The translations under genes and the position numbers were made by a program. Shown in pieces: positions 1 to 8,441 of a DNA stretch of 64,000 bases. Origin of the DNA: Winogradskyella tangerina. Lineage in GTDB: Bacteria > Bacteroidota > Bacteroidia > Flavobacteriales > Flavobacteriaceae. Each line of letters begins with the position of its first letter. The first letter of the stretch is position 1. The stretch is taken from assembly GCF_003260205.1 (NCBI RefSeq), contig NZ_QERF01000005.1, positions 124,001-188,000 on the forward strand, written 5' to 3'. The notes beneath the pieces are model-generated. The model ran no database searches and had not been told where the DNA came from. It was given only the letters and a program-made list of their open reading frames with translations.

Positions 1-1
1 G

Positions 2-118
2 CATTACAATAGAACGATTATTTGGGTAGATAAAGTGAAAATCAACAAAAACTACGTTAGGAATTATAGTTTTTATTTAGATTTGAGGCTCATTATAAAA
101 TCTACTTTAAACAAATGA
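2..118 (+). CDS. C-terminal end of a sugar transferase-like protein (partial)
   Basis: An open frame enters from the left edge and stops with TGA at 116-118. The stop overlaps the ATG of the next gene by 4 bases (ATGA), so the two are probably translationally coupled. The 38 visible residues end in the pattern YVRNYSFYLDLRLIIKST. This resembles the extreme C-terminus of bacterial sugar transferases that start polysaccharides on a lipid carrier: a Y-x-x-x-x-S-h-x-L-D-h-x-I-h-x-K-T tail. The complete transferase at 24427 ends in a similar way. The catalytic part lies outside the window, so the family call rests on this tail and on the polysaccharide context. Confidence 0.5.
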   Translation, partial: HYNRTIIWVDKVKINKNYVRNYSFYLDLRLIIKSTLNK

Positions 119-1410
119 CACATTCTGAAGACAAAATTGCAATCATCGGATTAGGTTATGTCGGTTTGCCCCTTGCAGTTGAATTTGCTAAACAATATTT
201 TGTTGTTGGTTTTGATATCAACAAACAGCGAATCAATGAGTTAAATTCTGGTGTTGATAAAACACTCGAAGTTGAAAATGATAATTTAAGATCTGTACTA
301 ACTTCAGATCTCAATGCAGATAAAGGATTATTTATTACTGATGACGTTGATGCGCTTGCCGTAGCTAACGTTTATATCGTGACGGTTCCGACGCCAACAG
401 ATGAATTAAAACGTCCTGTATTCACACCATTAATAAAAGCGAGTGAAACAGTTGGTAAAGTTCTAAAAAACGATGATATCGTCATCTACGAATCTACCGT
501 TTATCCAGGTGCAACTGAAGACATTTGTATTCCTGTTTTAGAAAAAGTTTCAGGCCTTTCCTTTAATAAAGACTTTTATGCGGGTTATTCACCAGAGCGT
601 ATTAATCCGGGTGATAAAAAGCACACAGTTACCAAAATTTTAAAGGTTACCTCTGGTTCTACACCAGAAATCGCTGAAAAAATAGATCAACTCTATAAGA
701 AGGTTATTACCGCTGGTACACATTTAGCACCTTCTATAAAGGTAGCTGAAGCAGCTAAAGTTATTGAGAATTCACAGCGCGATATCAATATCGCTTTCGT
801 AAATGAGTTATCAAAGATCTTTAGATTACTTGATATAGACACCAAAGCGGTATTAGAAGCTGCTGGTACAAAATGGAATTTCCTAAAATTCTCACCAGGA
901 TTAGTTGGTGGTCACTGCATTGGCGTTGATCCATACTACTTAGCACAAAAGGCTATCGAGTCTGGCTATAATCCTGAAATTATTCTTGCTGGTCGTAAGA
1001 TGAATGACAGTATGGGTGGCTATGTAGCTACTGAGACTGTAAAAATGATGATCAACAAAGGGGCTACAATCAAAGGGTCAAACGCGCTTGTGCTCGGAAT
1101 TACCTTTAAAGAAAATTGTCCAGATATAAGAAATTCTAGAGTTATCGATATTATTGAAGAATTACAATCGTATCATGTTAATGTGGATGTCTACGATCCA
1201 TGGGCTTCAAAAGAAGAAGTAAATCATGAATATGGGTTAGACTTAATTTCGTCTACGGACGAACTCAAGGCGAATTACGATGCTATCATATTGGCCGTTT
1301 CTCACAAAGAATTTTTAAACATTTCTATAGACAATTTGAAATCTGATAAATGTGTGGTATTCGATGTAAAATCACTATTACCAATTGAAGAAGTAGACGC
1401 ACGTTTATAA
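115..1410 (+). CDS. tviB: UDP-N-acetylhexosamine 6-dehydrogenase (TviB/WbpO-like)
   Basis: This enzyme oxidises C6 of a UDP-N-acetylhexosamine to the uronic acid with two NAD+, supplying an acidic sugar nucleotide in the cytoplasm. The N-terminal Rossmann motif GLGYVG lies at residues 12-17. The catalytic motif GGHCIGVDPYY has its cysteine at residue 268. The central dimerisation helix contains AEAAKVIENSQRD. The 431-residue length is normal for the UDP-glucose/GDP-mannose dehydrogenase superfamily, and the sequence style (TLEVE, PERINPGDK) matches the TviB/WbpO branch rather than UDP-glucose dehydrogenases. The TviC-like epimerase follows 21 bases downstream. The pair would make UDP-GalNAcA or a related uronate. 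The exact substrate cannot be read from sequence. Confidence 0.88.
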   Translation: MTHSEDKIAIIGLGYVGLPLAVEFAKQYFVVGFDINKQRINELNSGVDKTLEVENDNLRSVLTSDLNADKGLFITDDVDALAVANVYIVTVPTPTDELKRPVFTPLIKASETVGKVLKNDDIVIYESTVYPGATEDICIPVLEKVSGLSFNKDFYAGYSPERINPGDKKHTVTKILKVTSGSTPEIAEKIDQLYKKVITAGTHLAPSIKVAEAAKVIENSQRDINIAFVNELSKIFRLLDIDTKAVLEAAGTKWNFLKFSPGLVGGHCIGVDPYYLAQKAIESGYNPEIILAGRKMNDSMGGYVATETVKMMINKGATIKGSNALVLGITFKENCPDIRNSRVIDIIEELQSYHVNVDVYDPWASKEEVNHEYGLDLISSTDELKANYDAIILAVSHKEFLNISIDNLKSDKCVVFDVKSLLPIEEVDARL

Positions 1411-1431
1411 TTTTAACCTCAAATCAAAATA

Positions 1432-2409
1432 ATGTACTCTAATCAATATCATACTGAAGACTTATCACAGTTCGGATTTCTAGTGACTGGTGGTGGAGGC
1501 TTCATCGGTTCTAATATTGTTGAATATTTACTGAAATATGGCGCGAAGAAAGTTCGTGTTCTAGATAATTTTTCTAATGGCTATCGCGAAAACTTGACTG
1601 AGTTTATGGATAACCCAGCCTTTGAATTACTTGAAGGTGATATCCGCGACCTCGATACTTGTAAGAAAGCCATGGAAGGTATTGATTATGTTACACACCA
1701 GGCAGCCTTAGGGTCTGTACCTAGATCGATCAATGATCCGGCAACATCAAATGAGGTTAATATCTCTGGTTTTTTGAACATGTTGATCGCCCTTAAAGAT
1801 AGTCCGACAGTGAAGCGTATGGTTTATGCTGCTTCAAGCTCAACTTATGGTGATAGTAAGACACTCCCTAAAGTAGAAGATCATATCGGAAAACCTCTGT
1901 CTCCGTACGCCGTTACAAAATATGTAAATGAACTCTATGCAGATGTTTTCGGTAAAACTTACGGCACTGATGTTATAGGATTACGTTATTTTAATGTATT
2001 TGGTCCAAAACAGAGTCCGAATGGCGCATATGCTGCAGTTATTCCTTTATTTATGCAGGCTCTTAAAGATAATGAGCCATCAAAAATTAATGGTGATGGC
2101 GAACAAACCCGAGATTTTACATTTGTAGATAATGCAGTTCAAGCTAATATAAGAGGGTTTTTCGCTTCAAAAGATGCCGCTAATGAAGTATTTAATGTGG
2201 CCTGTGGCGAACGAATTTCGGTGAATTACCTTTGGGATTCATTACGTGATGCAGCAAATTCTGATCTTAAAGCTGTTTATGGTCCACCTCGACAGGGTGA
2301 TGTTAGAGACTCTTTAGCTGACATTTCAAAAGCAGAGAAATTATTAGGTTATAAACCACAATTCACTGTAAGAGAGGGGCTAAAAATTACCTGGGATTAC
2401 TTCAATTAG
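1432..2409 (+). CDS. tviC: UDP-N-acetylhexosamine(uronate) 4-epimerase (TviC/WbpP-like)
   Basis: This is an extended short-chain dehydrogenase that inverts C4 of a UDP-sugar using bound NAD. The nucleotide-binding motif TGGGGFIG is at residues 19-26, the catalytic Tyr-x-x-x-Lys is Y159/K163, and a serine-rich active-site stretch lies at 135-138. The N-terminal extension before the Rossmann fold and the segment LGSVPRSINDP are typical of the WbpP/TviC branch. It sits directly after the 6-dehydrogenase, so it probably works on the same UDP-GlcNAc/GlcNAcA pool. The alternative is a general UDP-glucose 4-epimerase, but the neighbourhood favours the N-acetylated or uronic substrate. Confidence 0.82.
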   Translation: MYSNQYHTEDLSQFGFLVTGGGGFIGSNIVEYLLKYGAKKVRVLDNFSNGYRENLTEFMDNPAFELLEGDIRDLDTCKKAMEGIDYVTHQAALGSVPRSINDPATSNEVNISGFLNMLIALKDSPTVKRMVYAASSSTYGDSKTLPKVEDHIGKPLSPYAVTKYVNELYADVFGKTYGTDVIGLRYFNVFGPKQSPNGAYAAVIPLFMQALKDNEPSKINGDGEQTRDFTFVDNAVQANIRGFFASKDAANEVFNVACGERISVNYLWDSLRDAANSDLKAVYGPPRQGDVRDSLADISKAEKLLGYKPQFTVREGLKITWDYFN

Positions 2410-2427
2410 AGAAAATCCTTTCAAATT

Positions 2428-2460
2428 TTGCTTTTTTAGTTCGAAAAATTTCTATATTTA
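2428..2460 (+). promoter_or_regulatory. possible promoter before the second SDR gene
   Basis: The 123-base gap between the two epimerase genes is AT-rich. It holds TTG at 2428-2430 and TATATTTA at 2453-2460, one base off the Bacteroidota -7 element TAnnTTTG. The spacing is 22 bases, slightly longer than usual. It could restart transcription of the polysaccharide operon at 2533. Confidence 0.3.
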
Positions 2461-2532
2461 TTGCGCTATTAATTCAATAAAAGTCTGTTATATTCCCTAG
2501 ATATATAAGTCTTTAATATTAATCCATTATTA

Positions 2533-3474
2533 ATGACAAATATTTTGATTACGGGAGGCGCTGGTCAGTTGGGTAGTTCTTTGGCTACAAAATTGGCTGT
2601 AAATGATAACCTTAATGTGGTTATTATTGATAATCTTTCTACAGGTAACCTTTCAAAAGTTCCAAAAAAACACAACGTTAAATTTATCAAAGCTGATGTC
2701 AATGACTACAATGACATTATCTCCATTTTTGCCACATTTAAGTTTGAATATGTGTTTCACTATGCCGCAGTTGTTGGCGTAGAGCGTACATTAAGCAATC
2801 CCATCAATGTCCTCAACGATATTGAAGGTATTAAGAATGTGTTGTCATTATCAAAAAATTCTGGAGTTAAGCGCGTTTTTTATTCGAGCTCCTCTGAAGT
2901 TTATGGTGAACCTTTTGAGATTCCGCAAAACGAAAAAACAACACCGTTAAACTCGCGCTTGCCATATGCTATTGTTAAGAATGTTGGGGAATCGTTTTTC
3001 AAAGCCTATCAAAGAGAATACGGTTTAAATTATACCATCTTTAGATTTTTCAATACATATGGGCCAACACAAAGTAATGATTTTGTCATGCCGAGGTTTA
3101 TGCGATTAGCATTGAATGATCAGCCTATTCCTATTTATGGGAAAGGCGATCAAACACGTTCATTTTGTTATATAGATGATAATGTTGATGTTTGCCTCAA
3201 AGCCTTATATGAAGATGCTTATGTAAATGATGTATTAAATGTTGGAAACGATGTAGAAATAAGCATTTTAGACCTCGCAAAGAAAATTATTGACATTACT
3301 GACTCTACTTCAGAAATCATTTTCTTACCATCCCTAAAAGAAGGAGACATGAATAGAAGATGTCCTGATATTACAAAAATGAAAGAACTTTTAGGTAGAG
3401 AATTAATTTCATTGGAAGAGGGTATTAACAAAATGAAATTATACTATAGTTCATACCTTGTGGAAAAAGCATAA
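2533..3474 (+). CDS. NAD-dependent epimerase/dehydratase (extended SDR)
   Basis: This is a cytoplasmic sugar-nucleotide epimerase or dehydratase. It has the Rossmann motif TGGAGQLG at residues 7-14, a serine cluster YSSSSEVYG near 117-125 and the catalytic pair Y145/K149 in YAIVK. The 313-residue length fits UDP-glucose 4-epimerase-like and UDP-glucuronate decarboxylase-like proteins. The substrate cannot be assigned. The gene stands between the TviBC-like pair and the ABC exporter, so it probably supplies one of the activated sugars of the same glycan. Confidence 0.8.
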   Translation: MTNILITGGAGQLGSSLATKLAVNDNLNVVIIDNLSTGNLSKVPKKHNVKFIKADVNDYNDIISIFATFKFEYVFHYAAVVGVERTLSNPINVLNDIEGIKNVLSLSKNSGVKRVFYSSSSEVYGEPFEIPQNEKTTPLNSRLPYAIVKNVGESFFKAYQREYGLNYTIFRFFNTYGPTQSNDFVMPRFMRLALNDQPIPIYGKGDQTRSFCYIDDNVDVCLKALYEDAYVNDVLNVGNDVEISILDLAKKIIDITDSTSEIIFLPSLKEGDMNRRCPDITKMKELLGRELISLEEGINKMKLYYSSYLVEKA

Positions 3475-3530
3475 TAATAAACTTATTTTCCTTTATTTCA
3501 TTTCTTATATTAGCCTAAAAATACTTTCAA

Positions 3531-4403
3531 TTGAAAACCGCTGAAGAGCGTTGGCTTTATACGATTTCCTCAAAAAAGAGATTAATTGACTTTAATTTCA
3601 GGGAGATTTGGCGCTACAGGGATCTACTTTTTTTGTTTGTAAAGCGCGATATTATAACCCTTTATAAGCAAACCATCCTCGGACCACTGTGGTATTTAAT
3701 TCAACCTTTATTTACCTCATTAATTTTCACATTAATATTTAATAATCTGGCTGATATACCAACTGGTGAAGGCGTTCCTAACTTCTTATTTAATCTTGCT
3801 GGAATTACCGCCTGGAATTATTTCAAAGAGTGTTTAGTTGGCACTAGTGATACCTTTAAGAAGAATGAAAACATTTTTGGGAAGGTATATTTTCCGAGAG
3901 TTATAATGCCAATGTCGGTTGTAGTTTCTAACCTTTTGAAATTTGGTATTCAATTATTGGTGCTTTCAGGTTTCTACCTGTACTACGTGTTTTTTAGTAA
4001 AGTTACTTATGATATAGCACCTGGATTAAACATACTTGTATTCCCGCTTTTTGTAATACTTATGGCTTTATTAGGTTTAGGATTGGGAATGATCGTTTCA
4101 TCTATGACGACCAAATACAGGGATCTTACTTTTTTAATTCAATTTGGTGTGCAGTTACTAATGTATGGTTCTGCAGTAATGTACCCTATGTCATATTTTA
4201 AGGATAAACTACCAAATTACTACTGGTTGATAGAATGGAACCCTATTGCGATTATTGTAGAGTCGTTTAGAGTAATCATTCTCGGGGACGGGCATTTAGA
4301 TATTAATAAGATCATTTATGCAATCATTATTTCATGTGTAATTTTCTTGCTGGGTCTAGTAATTTTTAATAAAACAGAAAAAAGCTTTATCGATACCATA
4401 TAA
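3531..4403 (+). CDS. wzm: O-polysaccharide/teichoic-type ABC exporter permease Wzm
   Basis: This inner-membrane permease, with its ATPase Wzt, moves finished undecaprenyl-linked polysaccharide to the periplasm. The protein has an amphipathic N-terminus followed by RDIITLYKQTILGPLWYLIQP, a hallmark of the ABC-2 polysaccharide exporter family, and about six hydrophobic segments. The 290-residue length is usual. The start is TTG at 3531; there is no earlier ATG in frame, and this start gives the expected N-terminus. The stop overlaps the Wzt start by one base (TAATG), so the two are coupled. Confidence 0.9.
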   Translation: MKTAEERWLYTISSKKRLIDFNFREIWRYRDLLFLFVKRDIITLYKQTILGPLWYLIQPLFTSLIFTLIFNNLADIPTGEGVPNFLFNLAGITAWNYFKECLVGTSDTFKKNENIFGKVYFPRVIMPMSVVVSNLLKFGIQLLVLSGFYLYYVFFSKVTYDIAPGLNILVFPLFVILMALLGLGLGMIVSSMTTKYRDLTFLIQFGVQLLMYGSAVMYPMSYFKDKLPNYYWLIEWNPIAIIVESFRVIILGDGHLDINKIIYAIIISCVIFLLGLVIFNKTEKSFIDTI

Positions 4404-5662
4404 TGAGTTCAGAGGTTATTTTAAAGGTTGAAAATTTAGGAAAACAGTACCGTTTAGGACTTGTTGGTACTGGGACTATTAGCCATGACATCAACCGATG
4501 GTGGAGTAGAGTGCGAGGTAAAGACGATCCCTATCTTAAAGTAGGAGAAACTAACGTACGAAGTGAAAAAGGCGATTCGCAATATGTTTGGGCTATAAAA
4601 AACATAAATTTTGAAGTAAAACGCGGTGAGGTTTTAGGTATCATTGGCAAAAATGGTGCGGGGAAATCTACCTTATTAAAAATTTTATCGAAGGTCACAT
4701 CACCAACGGTAGGCATCGTAAAAACTAATGGTCGAATAGCATCACTATTGGAGGTGGGAACTGGTTTTCATCCTGAAATGACCGGACGAGAAAATATCTA
4801 TCTAAACGGTGCAATTTTAGGAATGACCAAGGCAGAGATCAATGATAAGATTGATGAGATCATTGAATTTTCTGGCTGCTTGAGATATATAGATACACCA
4901 GTTAAACGCTACAGCTCTGGTATGCGAGTGCGCTTAGCTTTTGCAGTTGCGGCATTTTTAGAGCCCGATATTTTGGTCGTTGATGAGGTGTTAGCCGTTG
5001 GCGATGCAGAATTTCAGAAGAAAGCTATTGGGAAAATGCAAGATATATCTTCTAGTGATGGAAGAACTGTTCTTTTCGTAAGTCATAATATGGAATCGAT
5101 GGCTAGATTGTGCGAACGAGGTATTTTGCTCAACCATGGTGAAATAGAATTTACTGGGAAAATTAATGATGTTATAGATTACTACCTGAGCAACAATCTT
5201 GAGTTTAGATCCACTTTCACAGAAACAGATTTAGATGAAAACTGCTATGTACAGCGCGTTTCATTAAAGAATTCTAAGGGAGAGTCTACATCAAATTTTA
5301 GGTTTAATGAAGATATTTCAGTAGAGTTCGATATTATCAAGAATGAGGGTGTTTTAGATGATTTTGACTTGTCGTTTGCTGTAGTCAATTCTAGTAATGT
5401 TGTAATATTAAGTTCTTCATTTTCTGATAGTAATAGCTTTTCAATCGAAGAAGGTGAAACCACATTTAAGGCCAAAATAAACGGGAACTTTTTAAACAAA
5501 GGAGATTATAAAATACGACTCTTTTTCTATAATAACACCAAGCGCCAAGGTGTTCAGCGTATAGATTGTCTAAATTTCAAAATCAACGAAATTGGGTTTT
5601 ATAATAATGCGCAGGTAAGAAGAGCCTTAATTATTCCGAATTTGGATTGGGTTAAAGAATAG
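4403..5662 (+). CDS. wzt: polysaccharide ABC exporter ATPase Wzt with C-terminal domain
   Basis: This is the ATPase partner of Wzm. Walker A GKNGAGKST is at residues 82-90, the signature YSSGMR at 170-175 and Walker B ILVVDE at 190-195. After the nucleotide-binding domain there is an extra region of about 150 residues (roughly 270-419) that matches the place and size of the Wzt C-terminal carbohydrate-binding domain. In characterised systems that domain recognises the capped non-reducing end of the glycan, and only capped chains are exported. Two methyltransferase-like genes downstream (7527 and 9703) could provide such a cap, but this is inference. A 2-base gap leads into the next gene. Confidence 0.9.
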   Translation: MSSEVILKVENLGKQYRLGLVGTGTISHDINRWWSRVRGKDDPYLKVGETNVRSEKGDSQYVWAIKNINFEVKRGEVLGIIGKNGAGKSTLLKILSKVTSPTVGIVKTNGRIASLLEVGTGFHPEMTGRENIYLNGAILGMTKAEINDKIDEIIEFSGCLRYIDTPVKRYSSGMRVRLAFAVAAFLEPDILVVDEVLAVGDAEFQKKAIGKMQDISSSDGRTVLFVSHNMESMARLCERGILLNHGEIEFTGKINDVIDYYLSNNLEFRSTFTETDLDENCYVQRVSLKNSKGESTSNFRFNEDISVEFDIIKNEGVLDDFDLSFAVVNSSNVVILSSSFSDSNSFSIEEGETTFKAKINGNFLNKGDYKIRLFFYNNTKRQGVQRIDCLNFKINEIGFYNNAQVRRALIIPNLDWVKE

Positions 5663-5664
5663 GT

Positions 5665-6711
5665 ATGCAAAAGGAGATTTTCATACATATTGGTACACAT
5701 AAAACAGGGACGACAAGTATTCAAAATGCTTTAATGAAACATTCTAAAGCTTTGAAGAAATCTTCAGCAAAGTTTATTAATCTCTATAATTTTGAAGCTG
5801 CTCACGATCTTATGATGCTCGAGCAAGCAAACGATAAAATTAGTTCAGATTTAAAAACTTTTATCGATTCTCGACTTGAAGACGATATTCAGAAGTATAT
5901 TATCTGTTGCGAATATCTTTCAGGAAATCCTAAATCGCTTTATGCAAATTCTGCTGAAGTTGCTAAGGTGCTTTTTAATGCTTTGTCAGATTTCAGCATG
6001 AAAAAAATATTCGTTGTATTACGCCATCAAGAACAGTTTATTCAGTCGATCTATACACAATATTTACATCAAGGAGAACAGATCGAAATAGAAAGATTCA
6101 TGCAAAAACATCTGTTGTCAAATCTTAAATGGACGCAATTTTGTAAATCTTATGGCGTACTATTTGGCGATGATAATATATTCGCAGTTCCTTATGATAA
6201 GGCTATATTAGAAAGCAAAAATCTTATCAATATTTTAGGTGACTTTACCTCTATCGACGTTCTAAAAACACTAAACCTTGAAAATTACAATCAAGGCTAC
6301 AGTAAAAAAGCAGCTGAAATAGCTAAGGCATGTACACCGTATTTATCTAATGAAGAGAATAATATTTTGCGTTCATTGATGCAAAAGCATTTTCATAAAG
6401 CAAAATTTTCACGGTATAAATTACTAAATGATGAACAAGTAAGTGGTTTAAATGAGTTTTATGAAGCTGACAATGAAGAATTGTTCAAAACCCGTTTTAG
6501 TAACTTTCAAATTGAGAATTTCAGCCAATTTGATGAAGAACAACAGACGAATGAGTTAGAAATTACAGATAACTATGAAAAACTCATTGTTTTGTTGGTA
6601 AAAGAGCTCAACAAAATGCCAGACGCACAAATAATTACTCAGCCGTCGCAGCTAAATCGCACAAAAACAAAACTAAAAAAAGTACTTAAGAGAATTATTG
6701 GGCGCAAATAA
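5665..6711 (+). CDS. sulfotransferase-like protein
   Basis: The N-terminus HIGTHKTGTTSIQ (residues 8-20) has the form of the 5'-phosphosulfate-binding loop of PAPS-dependent sulfotransferases. VLRHQEQFIQS around residues 118-128 fits the 3'-phosphate-binding Arg...Ser element. The protein (348 residues) has no signal peptide and ends in a lysine-rich tail. The likely role is sulfation of a sugar in the glycan before export. The acceptor is unknown. It follows wzt by 2 bases, so it is part of the same operon. A non-catalytic P-loop relative is possible, because the family is poorly characterised in bacteria. Confidence 0.65.
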   Translation: MQKEIFIHIGTHKTGTTSIQNALMKHSKALKKSSAKFINLYNFEAAHDLMMLEQANDKISSDLKTFIDSRLEDDIQKYIICCEYLSGNPKSLYANSAEVAKVLFNALSDFSMKKIFVVLRHQEQFIQSIYTQYLHQGEQIEIERFMQKHLLSNLKWTQFCKSYGVLFGDDNIFAVPYDKAILESKNLINILGDFTSIDVLKTLNLENYNQGYSKKAAEIAKACTPYLSNEENNILRSLMQKHFHKAKFSRYKLLNDEQVSGLNEFYEADNEELFKTRFSNFQIENFSQFDEEQQTNELEITDNYEKLIVLLVKELNKMPDAQIITQPSQLNRTKTKLKKVLKRIIGRK

Positions 6712-6720
6712 TACTGTTAA

Positions 6721-7515
6721 ATGAATATACTGAAATCCATAAAATATAAATTGAATACCTTACTTGGTAGAGATGTATTGTTTCCGGAAAACCGTGAACT
6801 TATTCTTCATTTTCAGCAATATTCCAAGGCCTATATTTTGGGTTCTGCACCTTCAATTAATGAAATAGATTTTAGTTTATTTGATAAAGACGCGCTTGTA
6901 ATCTCGATGGGAAACTTTCACGAACATCCAGAGATCAAAGGTATAAACCCCGGGATTCATATTTTTGCAGCGTCTCATCCACCACTAACTGATAAGATCA
7001 TAAAATTATGGTATGCCAGGGCAGAGGAGCGACTTCCAAAGGATACAATTGTGTTGGTCGAAGCCCGAGATTTTGAAATAGCTAGCTCTGTTTTTAAGAC
7101 CCATAGAGTTTATCAGTATGCGTACGGCGGCACTTTTCCGAGTAGTTTTACAAAACGGATCATGGCACCAACAAGTGTTGCTATCGTTGCGCTTCAACTT
7201 GGATATTATTTAGGTCTTGAGGATTTAAATCTGTTAGGTATCGATCACGATTGGCAAACCACAAAAGGTTACGGGCATTTTTATGACCACGATAAACCGT
7301 CTCTCGAATTCTTCTTGAAAGAAGAAGGAATTATTACCGATACATTAGCATACCAAGGGCGTCAACCAAAAGGGCGACTTTATAAGTTTTATGCCATGTA
7401 TATGCAATATGAACAATTTAATGACCCCAACTTAAGACCAAATTTCAAAATATATAATGCAGATCCTTTGTCTGAGTTTGATGTTTTTGAAAAAAGGGAT
7501 TACAATACTAAGTAA
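6721..7515 (+). CDS. DUF115/GT42-like protein, candidate glycosyltransferase
   Basis: I do not recognise this protein with certainty. It opens the conserved part with YILGSAPSINEIDFS (about 38-52), a nucleotide-binding pattern G-x-x-P-S-h-x-x-I-D seen in MptE-like DUF115 proteins and in GT42 sialyltransferases. A second block, TSVAIVALQLGYYLGL followed by NLLGIDHDW (151-178), resembles the GT42 segment in which a helix leads into LSGIDFY. GHFYDHD at 185-191 supplies histidines. A CMP-sialic acid pathway lies 6 kb downstream in the same operon and otherwise lacks an obvious sialyltransferase, so this is the best local candidate. The call is inference. Confidence 0.45.
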   Translation: MNILKSIKYKLNTLLGRDVLFPENRELILHFQQYSKAYILGSAPSINEIDFSLFDKDALVISMGNFHEHPEIKGINPGIHIFAASHPPLTDKIIKLWYARAEERLPKDTIVLVEARDFEIASSVFKTHRVYQYAYGGTFPSSFTKRIMAPTSVAIVALQLGYYLGLEDLNLLGIDHDWQTTKGYGHFYDHDKPSLEFFLKEEGIITDTLAYQGRQPKGRLYKFYAMYMQYEQFNDPNLRPNFKIYNADPLSEFDVFEKRDYNTK

Positions 7516-7526
7516 TTAATAAAAAG

Positions 7527-8441
7527 ATGACACCAAATACGAATCCTAAATCACCATTCGGTCATGAGACAACCTTAGTTGAAACGTATACCACTAGTAG
7601 CTTTGTGGCTGATTATAAGGCGCAATTAAATTTAGATGTTGAGCACCTGTTTAATGGCAATGACACCTTTGGTTTGTACGAATGTAATGGTTCTGGGTAC
7701 AGATTTTTTTATCCGTTTAATCTGTCGGGTGATGATTTATTTTATCAAAAGCTTCAGGATTTTGATTGGTATTACATGCCGTGGAAATGGGAACACGATT
7801 TAGCTTTGAAATATATCAGTAAGGACGATAAAATTCTCGAAGTTGGTAGCGGTGGTCTTGGCTTTATTTCCAAACTTAACGATTTAGGTTATGATATAAC
7901 TGGTTTAGAACTTAATCAATCTAAGGTTGAAGAAGCACAGAAAAAAAACATCAAAGTGTTAGGGGAGACCATTCAGGCGCACAGCGAACATCAACGAGAA
8001 ACGTACGACTTTGTTTGTTCATTTCAAGTTTTAGAACATATTTCGGATGTTGCAAGTTTCATTGAGGCAATGATAACTGCACTTAAACCAAAAGGTAAAT
8101 TACTGATTTCAGTACCTAATAATGATTCATTTATTAAATACTCCAAGGGTGGAATTTTAAACTTCCCGCCACATCATATGGGATGGTGGACACAAAAACC
8201 ATTTGAATACCTTAAGGATAAATATAATTTGAATATAGAAACTGTCGATTTTGAGCCATTACAAGACTACCACGTTTCTTGGTACATTACTTCAAAATAT
8301 GACCAGTGGTTCAAAAATAGACCATTACTTAAGCGCATCTTTTTCAAACTCAAATTGAACAGATTATATAAGCGAAAGGTGTTATCTCAACAACAAAAAA
8401 TTAGAGGGCATTCAATAATTGTAGTGTTCGAGAAACCATGA
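7527..8441 (+). CDS. class I SAM-dependent methyltransferase
   Basis: This soluble methyltransferase has the SAM-binding motif ILEVGSGGLGFISKL near residues 109-123 and the acidic ribose-binding motif ITGLELNQ. CSFQVLEHISD follows as motif II/III, a common arrangement in Methyltransf_11/23 proteins that modify sugars or lipids. The length is 304 residues. The gene stop overlaps the next start by 4 bases (ATGA). In this locus it probably O-methylates a sugar of the glycan, perhaps the terminal one, but nothing in the sequence fixes the acceptor. Confidence 0.75.
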   Translation: MTPNTNPKSPFGHETTLVETYTTSSFVADYKAQLNLDVEHLFNGNDTFGLYECNGSGYRFFYPFNLSGDDLFYQKLQDFDWYYMPWKWEHDLALKYISKDDKILEVGSGGLGFISKLNDLGYDITGLELNQSKVEEAQKKNIKVLGETIQAHSEHQRETYDFVCSFQVLEHISDVASFIEAMITALKPKGKLLISVPNNDSFIKYSKGGILNFPPHHMGWWTQKPFEYLKDKYNLNIETVDFEPLQDYHVSWYITSKYDQWFKNRPLLKRIFFKLKLNRLYKRKVLSQQQKIRGHSIIVVFEKP

